DNA from: Mercenaria mercenaria
Taxonomy: Eukaryota; Mollusca; Bivalvia; Venerida; Veneridae
Length of the DNA stretch: 64,000 nucleotides
NCBI RefSeq assembly: GCF_021730395.1
Contig: NC_069371.1
Span: 75,670,001 to 75,734,000, forward strand
Reading direction: 5' to 3'
Shown: positions 1 to 11,382 of the stretch, one piece after another
Layout: the number at the start of each line of letters is the position of its first letter
How positions within the stretch are numbered: the stretch's first letter is position 1
Position numbers and translations under genes: made by a program
Notes under the pieces: model-generated
What the model was told of the DNA's origin: nothing
The model's database searches: none
Seen by the model: the letters and a program-made list of their open reading frames with translations, nothing else

Positions 1-3000
1 GTATGTAGCGCAGGTCTGAGACTGATGGTATGCAGCGCTGATCTGAGACTGTTTGTATATAACGCAGATCTGAGACTGATGGTATGTAGCGCAGGTCTGA
101 GACTGATGGTATGTAGCGCAGATCTGAGACTGTTGGTATGTAACGGAGGTCTTAGACAAGCTGAATTTAACGCAGATCTGAGACTGCTGGTATGTAACGC
201 AGGTCTGAGACTGATGGTATGTAGCGCAGGTCTGAGACTGATGGTATTTAGCGCAGGTCTGAGACTGATGGTATGCAGCGCAGGTCTGAGACTGATGGTA
301 TGTAGCGCCGGTCTGAGACTGATGGTATGTAGCGCAGGTCTGTGACTGATGGTATGCAGCGCAGGTCTGAGACTGATGGTATGCAGCGCAGGTCTGACAC
401 TGATGGTATGTAGCGCAGGTCTGTGACTGATGGTATGCAGCGCAGATCTGAGACTGTTTGTATATAACGCAGATCTGAGACTGATGGTATGTAGCGCAGG
501 TCTGAGACTGATGGTATGTAGCGCAGGTTTGTGACTGATGGTATGTAGCGCCGGTCTGAGACTGATGGTATGTAGCGCAGGTCTGTGACTGATGGTATGC
601 AGCGCAGGTCTGAGACTGATGGTATGTAGCGCAGGTCTGAGACTGATGGTATGTAGCGCCGGTCTGAGTCTGATGGTATGCAGCGCAGGTCTGAGACTGA
701 TGGTATGCAGCGCAGGTCTGAGACTGATGGTATGTAGCGCAGGTCTGAGACTGATGGTATGTAGCGCAGCTCTGAGACTGATGGTATGTAGCGTAGGTCT
801 GTGACTGATGGTATGCAGCGCAGGTCTGAGACTGATGGTATGCAGCGCAGGTCTGAGACTGATGGTATGTAGCGCCGGTCTGAGACTGATGGTATGTAGC
901 GCAGGTCTGAGACTGATGGTATGTAGCGCCGGTCTGAGACTGATGGTATGTAGCGCAGGTCTGAGACTGATGGTATGCAGCGCAGGTCTGAGACTGATGG
1001 TATGTAGCGCAGGTCTGAGACTGATGATATGTAGCGCAGGTCTGAGACTGATGGTATGTAGCGCCGGTCTGAGACTGATGGTATGTAGCACAGGTCTGAG
1101 ACTGATGGTATAAACGGGGGTCTGAGACTGATGGTATGTAGCGCAGGTCTGAGACTGATGGTATGAAGCGGGGGTCTGAGACTGATGGTATGTAGCGCAG
1201 GTCTGAGACTGATGGTATGTAGCGCAGGTCTGAGACTGATGGTATGTAGCGCAGGTCTGAGACTGATGGTATGTAGCGCAGATCTGAGACTGTTTGTATA
1301 TAACGCAGATCTGAGACTGATGGTATGTAGCGCAGGTCTGAGACTGATGGTATGTAGCGCAGGTCTGAGACTGATGGTATGCAGCGCAGATCTGAGACTG
1401 TTTGTATATAACGCAGATATGAGACTGATGGTATGTAGCGCAGGTCTGAGACTGATTGTATGTAGCGCAGATCTGAGACTGTTGGTATGTAACGGAGGTC
1501 TTAGACAAGCTGTATTTAACACAGATCTGAGACTGCTGGTATGTAACGCAGGTCTGAGACTGATGGTATGTAGCGCAGATCTGAGACTGTTGGTATGTAA
1601 CGGAGGTCTTAGACAAGCTGTATTTAACGCAGGTCTGAGACTGCTGGTATGTAGCGCAGGTCTGAGACTGATGGTATGCAGCGCAGATCTGAGACTGATG
1701 GTATGCAGCGCAGGTCTGAGACTGATGGTATGCAGCGCAGGTCTGAGACTGATGGTATGCAGCGCAGGTCTGAGACTGATGGTATGTAGCGCAGGTCTGA
1801 GACTGATGGTATGCAGCGCAGGTCTGAGACTGATGGTATGCAGCGCAGGTCTGAGACTGATGGTATGTAGCGCGGGTCTGAGACTGATGGTATGTAGCGC
1901 AGGTCTGAGACTGATGGTATGAAGCGGGGGTCTGAGACTGATGGTATGAAGCACAGGTCTGAGACTGATGGTATGTAGCGCAAGTCTGAGACTGATGGTA
2001 TGAAGCGGGGGTCTGAGACTGATGGTATGTAGCGCAGGTCTGAGACTGATGGTATGAAGCGGGGGTCTGAGACTGATGGTATGTAGCGCAGGTCTGAGAC
2101 TGATGGTATGAAGCGGGGGTCTGAGACTGATGGTATGTAGCGTAGGTCTGAGACTGATGGTATGAAGCGGGGGACTGAGACTGATGGTATGTAGCGCAGG
2201 TCTGAGACTGATGGTATGTAGCGCAGGTCTGAGACTGATGGTATGCAGCGCAGGTCTGAGACTGATGGTATGTAGCGCAGATCTGAGACTGTTGGTATGT
2301 AACGGAGGTCTTAGACAAGCTGTATTTAACGCAGATCTGAGATGAGGTATGTAGCGCAGGTCTGAGACTGATGGTATGCAGCGCAGATCTTTAGACTGTT
2401 GGTATGTAACGGAGGTCTTAGACAAGCTGTATTTAACGCAGATCTGAGACTGCTGGTATGTAGCGCAGTTCTGAGACTGATGGTAAAGAACCAGACTGAG
2501 GGGCATTTGATATAAACCCGATCTAGATGATGGTATGAGCGCAGGCTGAGACTGAAAATGTAGCGCAGGTCGAGACTGATAAAATGGCACACTGAGACTG
2601 ATGGTATTACGCAGATCGAGACTGAGGTAGCAGCGCAGGTCTGAGACTGATGGATGTACGCCCGGCTGAGACTGAGGTATCAGCGCATCTGAGACTGAGG
2701 TAGCAGCGCAGATCTGAGATGTGGGATGTACGCAGGTCTAGACTGTTTATGCAACGCAGGGGCTGGACTGTGGTATGCAGCGCTGGTCTGAGACTGTGGG
2801 TTTTACGCAGGTCTAGACAGGTATGCAGCGCAGATCTGAGACTGTTTATTAGGCAGGTCTGAGACTGATGGTATGCAGCGCGATCTGAGACTGTTTTTTA
2901 AAAAAGCAGATCTAGACTGATGGAGTAAACAGATCTAGACGCGGTATATAAAAGCAGACCTTAGACCCGGTGCGTAACGTAGACCAACCTTCTGGGGCTA

Positions 3001-3360
3001 ACGCAACCCAGATTCGGGCGTAACGTAGACCTGAGACTTTTTGGTGCGTAAAACGCAACCAGACATATGGTGGAACGCAGACCCGAAATCTGGATGAAAC
3101 GAGGTCAAGGATGATGGTATGTAGGGGAGGTTTGGGGGGGGCTGAGGTGCGGTAAAGGGGGGACTAAAACTGCTGGTATGTAGGCAGGTTCTGAGACGGA
3201 TGGTTGTAACAGAGGGGTTTTAAAAAAGGGGGTTAGTGGTTTTTTAACGGGGATCTTGCTTTTGGGTATTGGGGGGGAATCGAAAATGCTGGTATGTACG
3301 GGGTCTGAGACTGCGGGTTTTAAAAAGGGGTTGAGACTGCTGGATGAAACGGGGTTTTGG
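1..3360. repeat. 27-bp minisatellite array, unit 1
   Basis: Tandem copies of a 27-bp unit with the core GGTCTGAGACTG, followed by a variable TGATGGTATG or TGCTGGTATG part. There are about 90 clean units to position 2486. Beyond that the units are still recognisable but riddled with indels and inflated homopolymers up to about 3360. Variants (CGCAGGT, CGCAGAT, CGGGGGT, ACGGAGGT) are mixed, with local runs of one type, as expected from unequal exchange or slippage. The period is nine codons, so both strands stay open for hundreds of codons. This is not evidence of a protein. The array lies 3' of CDC25 copy 1. Confidence 0.95.
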
Positions 3361-4700
3361 GGATAAGGGTTTTTAAAGCGAATCCGAACCCGGGTTGTAA
3401 ATTAAATTTTAAAATTAAAAAATGATTTTTTTTTGAATTTTTTTTTTGGGGGGTTTAAACCACCAAAGGAATGGAAAACCCTTTTTTTTAAAATTTTTTA
3501 AAAAGGGCGTTGTTCCCATTTTATTCAAAGGAAACCCCCAAGTTTTTCAACCAGTCCAGGGAAAATTTAATTGTTTGCCATAAAAATTTTTCCCAAAAAA
3601 AAAAAAAATGTTTTCAAATGAATTTTTAAAAATCCGGGAAAAAAGAAAATTTTCAAGTTTAAAATTTTGGGTTTAAATTTTAAAATTCCCAAATTACCTT
3701 TTCTACAAATGCCCCTTACGGGATTTTAAAGTTTGGAAGGGGAACCAACTTGCTTTTTGAAACTACATTTTTGGAAAAGTTATTGTTTTTTAATAATACA
3801 AAGGTTTTTTTGAAAGGTTAAAAATTTTTTTTTTTCCCTAAAAACCCTTTGTACCCGCACAACACATTAAATTCCAATTTGGCTTTTTTTGAAAAAAGGC
3901 CGTAAAAAAATTAAAACTTTAAAAAATTTTAAAAATTTTAAAAGGGGGAAAAACCAAAAGCGGTTCAAAAGCAAAAAAAAAAAAATTCCCCAAATGAAAA
4001 ATTTTTTCCAAATCCCCAAAGGAAATAAATTGGGTTTGGTTTTTTTCTGGGGCCCTTGAGTCAAATGGATTGATCTTACAGCGATTACATCTTAAAAAAA
4101 ACCAATTTACCAGCGGAATCCCCGGGAATAAGGTCGAGAATTTGGGAAAGAAAAAAACCCGGAGGTCTGAAGTCTGCGGGTTTTAAAAACGTGGGAAGGG
4201 GGGTATAAGATTTGACTGAGGAAATCAAAATTTCCCTGAGCCCCCCAAGATAAAAACAAAAGCTGCTCTTAAAAAACGGGGAAAAACAAAAAAAAAAGAA
4301 GAAAAAAAAAATTTTTAAAAATTTCCCCTTTTAATTTTGTCTTTTCCAAAATTTTTAAAAAACTTACAAAAAAATATTTGAAAACAATACATAAAATAAC
4401 AAATAACAATAGCCCCTATAAAAAAAATGAAGTAAAAGAAAAAATCTTCAGAAACTAAGATGGCGATTAATTTGACTGCGGTTTAAAGTTTACTTTTCTT
4501 TTGTTTTCTCCTTCCCCCCCATGAAATTTTTACTTAACCCGGAAGTGACGGAAATTTAGCCCCGTGATCTTTGTTAAACATTGGTTGTTTGTTGCAGGGT
4601 TTGCAGTTTTTCCTTTAATGAAAAAAAGATTAAAAAAATGTACATGTCTACTTAACTTTAATGAAACCCTTTTATAAGGGTGGTTTTAAAATTCAAAACC
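2490..4700. other. Corrupted or unpolished sequence block
   Basis: This stretch holds the end of the minisatellite, the 3' flank and the last exon of CDC25 copy 1, but with dense small indels and stretched A, T, G and C homopolymers. The equivalent regions at about 14570-15650 and 32575-33630 are clean and still align in outline, including the Ser/Leu-rich C-terminal exon. The damage is concentrated in homopolymers and stops abruptly near 4700, which fits poor consensus better than natural decay. No separate gene is supported here; the 65-residue frame at 3867-4064 on the minus strand is low-complexity. Confidence 0.6.
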
Positions 4701-5702
4701 CCTTTGACAAGGAATCAACGATAAAATGCTTCTATATTTGGTATCAAATCTTCAACACGCCTACCTTCCAATCGTAATGACATTCCAATTGATCTTTGAA
4801 CTTAAGTATGATTTACGGAAATTCACGTCAGATACTAACCTTTTGTGTTGTGAAGAACGCTTTGTAACCGCCGTCCAGTAGATAGACTTCCGGAAAGTTG
4901 AGTCTGGGATACTGTTCCTTGTTCAGTTCACGGTCCTGAAGAATCTCAAGAATCGATACCTGTAAATGTAACGAAATAAAAAGCATTATAACATGACAGT
5001 CAGCATTATTTTTGTATATTACATTTCATATATGGACGTCAATGGAAATTGAGGCATGTGTCCAGATATTTAACACCTGCGATTAGTTCAATTTAGTTTA
5101 AAAATATGATAAGTGGATAAGTTCTATCTAAGACTGAGATGAAACTAAACGATACTTACATTTTAGGACCCCTTTCCGACGAGAATTCACAGTGAAATAC
5201 GAGAATGTGTGGTTTCTCGGACGTGTCTCGTGACGGAAGAAGACTGTTGACGTCATCTTTTGTGTACATGTTGACGGCACCTTGGATATAACCTCCATCA
5301 AATTCGTAAGGATAACGGCAATCTACTATCGTGACTTTCCCTATCTGGTGGCTGTACTTTCCGTCCAACACATCTGCCATCGTTCCATGTGTGATAGACT
5401 TGAGGTCGCCATGTTTTCCGGGAACTGTGGGTAAAGTGTAGTCACGTGATCCGTCAGCTACTAAATCACGTGATTCTAGACGTTCCACGGCTTTGATGAC
5501 ATTCTGTAAAAAACAAAGAAGGTTAAATTTCATTTAAGAATCTGAGTTGATGTATACAGGACAAGATAGGGGCGTAAATCAATTTTGTACGAAACACCTC
5601 ACAATCGCGTACACATATTAAAGAAATGATTGTCGCGTGGTGTTGATTTGTGTTTTATTTAAGACCTGACTTCAAATTCTCCTTTTATTGTTCATATTTC
5701 GT

Positions 5703-5773
5703 GGGTTCAACGCAATAAGGGCGTACCTACATATAATTATCATATGTAGATACGCCCTTATTGCGTTGAACCC
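5703..5773. repeat. Long perfect hairpin in intron 3 of copy 1
   Basis: A 23-bp perfect inverted repeat (GGGTTCAACGCAATAAGGGC and its complement, plus three more pairs) at 5703-5725 and 5751-5773. A second inverted pair, CTACATAT/ATATGTAG, lies inside at 5727-5734 and 5742-5749, leaving a loop of about 7 nt. It resembles a foldback or a very short inverted-repeat element. Other CDC25 copies lack it. Confidence 0.75.
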
Positions 5774-5787
5774 TCGATTTAAAGATA

Positions 5788-7190
5788 ATAGCGAGCGTAG
5801 CTGGCGAGCAATTGCGCGAAGCGCAATAGCGAGCGCGTAGCTCGCCTTACGGCAATGTGTAGGCGAATATAACAAAGGTGTGCCGAATGGGGCAAAGTGA
5901 TGTAGCTGAAAAATTTTCCTCTCGTCTGGGCGCCGCCATTTTGGGTGCCGCCATTTTGTTCTACTTCCGTCAAAGTCGGGAAAATTGTTGTTTCTTTTTT
6001 AATTTTATATTTTAGTTACAATCTCTATGTTCATTAGGTGTCTTTATTTTTAAAAAAGTTTATGTTATGGAAATAATTCAATTTGCTTTTATTTTACAAA
6101 GTGCGTGTCCTAGAGGACAGGTGCTCACAGGAAATGCTTTGTTGGCAGTGAATACAGAACTTCATTTGATTGCTGAATATTATCCATCGCTCAAAATAAT
6201 GCAAGAAAGATTTCCAGTTGGTAGAAAAAAATATAATTTTTTTTAAAAGATCAAGCATTGGCCAGAAAATGGGATAAAATATCATAAATAAGCATAAAGC
6301 CATAAGAACGCCACAAACAGTAATGACGTCACCGTGACACCGGCTTTCCATAAATTTTGCAACGTATGATATTCGCTGTTACAGGTATAATGACACTAAA
6401 TTTTTGTTTCTTTTCAAGTGAATAGGTTCTCGGAATTGTTTTAAGCAGTGAATAGTTTCTTTGCCGTTTAAGCTACGCTCGCTCAGAGGCTTTGCCTTTT
6501 TCATATTAGCGAGCGCGTAGCTTGCCTTACGGCAATGTGTAGCGAATATAACAAAGGTGTGCCGAATGGGGCAAAGTGATGTAGCTGAAAAATTTTCCTC
6601 TCGTCTGGGCGCCGCCATTTTGGGTGCCGCCATTTTGTTCTACTTCCGTCGGGTAAAAAGTTTTTTTTTTTTTTTTAATTTTATATTTGAGTTACAATCT
6701 CTATGTTCATTAGGTGTCTTTATTTTTTACAAAAAGTTATGTTATGGAAATAATTTCAATTTTGCTTTTATTTTACAAAGTGCGTGTCCCTAGAGGACAG
6801 GTGCTCACAGGAAATGCTTTGTTGGCAGTGAATACAGAACTTCATTTGATTGCTGAATATTATCCATCACTCAAAAATAATGCAAGAAAGATTTCCAGTT
6901 GGTAGAAAAAAATATGATTTTCTTTTAAAAGATCAAGCATTGGCCAGAAAATGGGATAAAATGTCATAAATAAGCATAAAGCCATAAGAACGCCACAAAC
7001 AGGTAATGACGTCACCGTGACACCGGCTTTCCATAAATTTTGCAACGTATGATATTCGCTGTTACAGGTATAATGACACTAAATTTTTGTTTCTTTTCAA
7101 GTGAACAGGTTCTCGGAATTGTTTTAAGCAGTGAATAGTTTCTTTGTCGTTTAAGCTACGCTCGCTCAGAGGCTTTGCCTTTTTCATATT
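5788..7190. repeat. Tandemly duplicated MITE-like element in intron 3 of copy 1
   Basis: Two direct copies with a period of about 683 bp, at about 5788-6507 and 6508-7190. Each starts with a GCGAGCGTAGCT-type sequence and ends with the inverted form AGCTACGCTCGCT, giving short terminal inverted repeats as in a MITE. The inside carries the paired GCCGCCATTTTG blocks. Small open frames across the copies (60-85 residues) match no domain I recognise and differ between copies by indels. The ATGACGTCA-to-ACACTAAAT stretch of about 80 bp recurs a third time, diverged, at about 7550-7626. Confidence 0.6.
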
Positions 7191-7191
7191 A

Positions 7192-7714
7192 GGGGATTTA
7201 TCCACTGCGCAAAGCGCCAGGGATGAAAATCCCCGAGACGTTAACGTCCGTATATAGTTATTCGTCTTTGTTGTTTGCATATACTGAGGCATTTCTTTCG
7301 AGGTGTTCCGGTTCCGGTTTATGTACACACCACAGACTGGTTGTCTGCATGAACATCCGAGCACCCCGAATCAGTCACAAAATTTGGTAAATCGCGCTAA
7401 CATGATTATTTTACTTCTTTTTTGTAATGAAAACTGTACATGCAACTGAAAAACGCGTTTAAAACAGTAAGGAAGTGTAAAGGCCGCCAAGTTTCTGCGT
7501 AGCGTGCAAACAAACAAAAAATCCTAGGGAGGCCAGTGCGAGAACGCGGTGAATGACGTCATCGTCACGGCTTCCCGTAAATTTTGCAAAGTATGATATT
7601 CGCTGTAAGAGATATGATGACACTAAATGTAAACTACACTGTTAGAGCGAAGTTTCACTTTCTTTTGTGTGTCGAATTTGTCTTTGTAAGTGGATATATA
7701 AAAGATAAATCCCC
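7192..7714. repeat. Possible short inverted-repeat element
   Basis: Flanked by the inverted 11-mers GGGGATTTATC (7192-7202) and GATAAATCCCC (7704-7714). The interior has no gene. It is absent from intron 3 of the other copies. The transposon family is unknown and the terminal repeats are short, so the call is tentative. Confidence 0.35.
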
Positions 7715-8207
7715 AGGCTAGGTGGTGCCTTAATTCATATTACTTAAGTACCTGGGTGGTCATGGCTGCGAAATCTTCCTCAACCTGGCGGAGCTTCTTC
7801 GTGCACGGTGAGTCGTCTGTAAGATCATCGTCGGCTAGACGCTTGACAGAGAACAAGCTTCTCCGCGCTTCTGTTTTGGCTGGAACCTTCGATCGTGAAG
7901 CGATTTCAATCTGAAATGAAAAGGAAACAATTTTATATTAACTGAACACATTTACTCATGTGCATGATTTTCCTTCTTTTACGCGGTTTTTTAATTAAGG
8001 ATTTCCAAGCTATCTTCTTCTTATTCCATATTGCAAACTTGGTGTACATATATCAAATCTCGTGCATTGTGTTTAAAGCAATTCGCTCACATTTGGGATG
8101 GAATTTTTCAGGAAGTTTATTTCCAACAAGTTTGGCATAGAATGTGTGTATGTCACTGAAAAATGATACACTGACTGAAAATAAATTTAAGATATTTGTA
8201 GAAAACC

Positions 8208-8252
8208 AGTTGGTAGAAAAAAATATAATTTTCTTTTAAAAGATCAAGCACT
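8208..8252. other. Filler insertion in intron 2 of copy 1
   Basis: About 44 bp interrupt an intron sequence that is continuous in copies 2 and 3 at the same place. The inserted bases match part of the MITE-like element in intron 3 of the same gene (about 6213-6256 and 6894-6940). This is a short duplicated patch rather than a whole element. Confidence 0.6.
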
Positions 8253-9283
8253 AGTGGGTTAATTTTCTCCATTATTTCTTTGTTTACAACAGCTTACTTC
8301 CTTCTGCACAATAATTTATATTATTTTTAAGGATAAATTGCAAAATTTAGTTTGTACCACTTGTCGGTTTTACAGTTCCTGAAATAAATTTGTTTTAAGA
8401 ACGAGTCGCTTTAATGAAGCTGAGTGAGTAAAATCATGCAAATAGTTATATACAAAAAAAAGTTTTTTAAAACAATTGTCATTTTGCTTTAGAATATAAT
8501 ATAATATAACTTACAGAGCAAGGTGTATCATTGACAAATCCGGAATCTACCGAGTCATCTCCCTTGTTATTTGGTGTGATAATTGACTGTATCTCAGCAT
8601 CAGTTGTCTCCCTGTATACCGGAGAATCCGTTAGGTCACCGACTAATCTTTGTCTGAAAGATAAAGCAAATAATAATCAATTTTTGTTACGTTTAAAGCT
8701 AAAGCTATAATTTAGCTGTAGATGAAGATAATAATGTACGCAGGAGAATTGTAAATGTCGGTCATGGTACAAATCTGATTTAAAGAATGCTACCAGTTTG
8801 TTAATATTCTTCAAGGTTGGATATTTTTATTTTCTTTTAACATAATGTAAATATTTACTTATTGCACTAAATTTTGAAAAAGAAAATAATCTATATTATT
8901 GAAATATACATGATTGCTGTAGATAGGTATCAGAGTAACGCTATAAAAATATTTGAACTCATAATAAAATGCTTGAACAATGAAGTTATTTACCTGATAG
9001 ACATGGTCCACTTTTTTATAATTCCACAAATACTATGTACTAAGTACTATATTATACTATGTTTTTGCTATGAAGTCCGTGAATAATTTAATTTCATGTC
9101 CGTTTTCTTGGATTTATATATTTTTTCTGTTGTCAGGATATACAAATTATCGAGATGCTAATTATGTTCCTCCGCTTTGAGACAAAGTTGACAGACGAGT
9201 AAAGTGAAATAAAATGTCCTTAAATATTCACTCAATGGCCATTGTTATAATACAGTCGAATAAGGAAAACAGCTTTTAATTAG

Positions 9284-9434
9284 CCAATAATTTTTTTTAG
9301 GTGCAAACTGCGCTTGTGCGTTACGGAGGTTACACAATTGGTTGTCAGTCACGGAGAGTGAATTCTGTAACATCCGAGATTCTGTCAGATAGCAAAACAG
9401 TAAATGTTTGATACTTTTGATCACTCGTGATCAA
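9284..9434 (-). promoter_or_regulatory. Upstream block of CDC25 copy 1: CCAAT and 18-bp palindrome
   Basis: An inverted CCAAT box (9284-9288) lies 280 bp upstream of the start codon. A palindrome TTGATCAC-TC-GTGATCAA (9417-9434) lies 413 bp upstream. Both are conserved in position in the other copies. The CHR-like hexamer seen in four copies is not present here. A further inverted repeat GTTTGACA...TGTCAAAC follows at 9458-9486. Function is inferred from conservation and position only. Confidence 0.4.
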
Positions 9435-9439
9435 TGTTT

Positions 9440-11382
9440 GATTTATTTAAGATTATCGTTTGACACAAAAGGTAACTTTGTCAAACAAACCTTTAAGACT
9501 TGTCTATTGTCCAGATTATTTTGTTGACATCTTTATCTTTAATAGTAAAACGATTTTATCTAAAATTGTCAAAATATCACAACCAGATATTTTAAAAATT
9601 CAAACATTGTCCTGAAAGTCGATTATATTTTCTCTTCGAATAAAAGAAAAATATAAATCACTACATATTCTTTATACTCTAAAACGCAACTATTTCAATT
9701 TAATGCGCTGGTGATGAAATGAGATCTGAGATGTATAAGTCTTAATACCAATACCAATACCACTACCAACCAATACCAAAGATTTTATTCGCATAAAACA
9801 TAAATAAATACAATATTTATAGTGATACAGAAAAAAATTTAAATTTTAATTCAAGGCGCTATAATAATTAAAGTAGTACATGATATAAAAAAACCGTTCA
9901 AAAGATTCTTAGTAAATCTTTCTTCCGTTTATGATATATCAACTGGGTTCTGTTGTCTAAGATGTAAATGTCAGATATTATTTTGTTGTTAGTCTCCTTC
10001 TCATTTAAAAAAGCATATTATATTATACAACGACTTAAGAAAACAATTTATACCGTCGTACTTTTGGAAAAGACCGAAAATGATGGACTTTTTAGATCTG
10101 AACAAGTCTGAAAATAAAATTGTGATAAAGAAGTTAGGAATGTATGTTCATAATACATTTACTGTTAAGAGTTTCAAGTTTCAAAGTTTATTGGCAAATC
10201 GGCATAAATACAATACCTTTGGCCATTAAACAAAATAAATACAGTACATATGGCCAACATTTACTTCACAATACATACAAATGTTAGAAATGAATATCTG
10301 TTTAGACGTTAGGGCAATGTATGATGTGTTTATGCATATATTTGCAATTTTCACTGATCGTCATACATGTATTGGACTGTTGTCCTCATGGGCTTGTGAG
10401 CCTAATGGATTAAATAAATAAACTTGAAACTATTAACAAATCACAATTCCTATCAATCTAATCTGTACGACTTCCAACATACAAAATACAAATACAAATA
10501 TTTGAAACTTGTACGTACTCATGGACTGTATTTATCCGTATTAGCAGTAATATGCTTCCGTGGTGTTCGCAAAAAGATCCTAATTTTACATTTTAGCGCA
10601 TTTGCATTAAAGGTCCATAATGTTTAAAAATTTATCTTACAAACAGATGAAAAAGCTTCCCAAATAGATGGTATGCATACTTACAGGCACTACTTTTAAT
10701 ATTGCACATGAACTGTTATAGATAGAGCCATAAAGGGAGGTAATAAAAACAATAAATTTAATAAAACTTTCTAGTATATTCAGCAATATTCAAACCTTTG
10801 ACAAATGTTAAAGAAAGTAATTATCAGAAATAGGATTTAACAAGAAATTTATGTATTTTATGTTCATAACGGAACATGTGGCAGCCGCATTTTAAACGAA
10901 GGCATTATGAGCCTTTAAACAGGGGGTCAAGAGAATATTATTTATTAGAGTAGTAATGATATAAGTTAGTAAATATCTATCACTTGGGTTCTGTTGTCTA
11001 AGATGTGTAACTCTGCACTAAATGTCACAGATATTATTTGTTGTTAGTCTCCCTTTCATTTAGATAAGCATGTTATATTAACCAATATAACATAATTCAC
11101 CATTCCTATCAATAAATCTTTAAGATAAATGTACGACTTCCACCATACAAAATACAAATACGTACTTATGGACTGTATTTGTCCGTAATAGCGGTAATTC
11201 ATTCTCAAATATGCGTCCGTGGTGTTCGTAAAATGATCCTAAATTTATGGTTTAGCGCATTTGCATTAAACAGGGGGGCAAGAGAATATATTTCACTCGT
11301 AGAATGTATTTTCCATAAAATAATAAAATTTTATACCCATATTTGCATGTTTTCGAGAAAGAAAGGTGTATATTGTGCGGAC
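9440..11382. other. Intergenic spacer of unit 1
   Basis: No gene is seen. It holds an ATACCA microsatellite (about 9748-9780), a retroposon-like block bounded by GTTTCAAGTTTCAAAG (10171) and AATAAACTTGAAAC (10430), and AT-rich sequence that recurs almost unchanged in the spacers of units 2 and 3. The spacer runs straight into the next minisatellite at about 11383. Confidence 0.7.
10171..10430 (-). repeat. Retroposon-like interspersed block
   Basis: The ends are inverted variants of a TTTCAAGTTTATT sequence, and read on the minus strand each end resembles an AATAAA-rich retroposon tail. A 650-bp version is at 19806-20459, so this one lacks about 390 internal bases relative to it. Other copies are at 27360-27620 and, inverted, at about 30640-30903. 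No coding capacity. Confidence 0.4.

Larger units (their letters stand above)
4449..9004 (-). pseudogene. CDC25: CDC25-like phosphatase copy 1 (frameshifted)
   Basis: Member of the CDC25 dual-specificity phosphatase family, which activates cyclin-dependent kinases by removing inhibitory Thr/Tyr phosphates. Exons in transcript order: 9004-8994, 8653-8515, 7910-7752, 5503-5160, 4959-4840, about 4610-4449. Exon 4 is intact and carries the rhodanese-fold motif DCRYPYEFDGG and the active-site signature HCEFSSERGPK (HCX5R). Exon 5 is 120 nt instead of the 118 nt of every other copy: two extra bases shift the frame after the start of the exon. Exon 6 lies in the corrupted block and cannot be read. 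Intron 3 is enlarged to 2.2 kb by repeats. This is a probable pseudogene, but the exon 6 damage may be sequencing error, so only the exon 5 lesion counts. Confidence 0.8.

Noticed and set aside
1-2486. CRISPR-like direct repeats
   Set aside because: The 27-mers are contiguous with no unique spacers, in a eukaryotic intron-bearing context.
248-2590. 780-residue minus-strand open frame (and similar long frames at 12081-13298, 22029-23162, 1185-1922)
   Set aside because: Pure product of the 27-bp repeat: the period is nine codons and the unit has no stop in several frames, so both strands are open at once. No domain, splice context or conservation beyond the DNA repeat.
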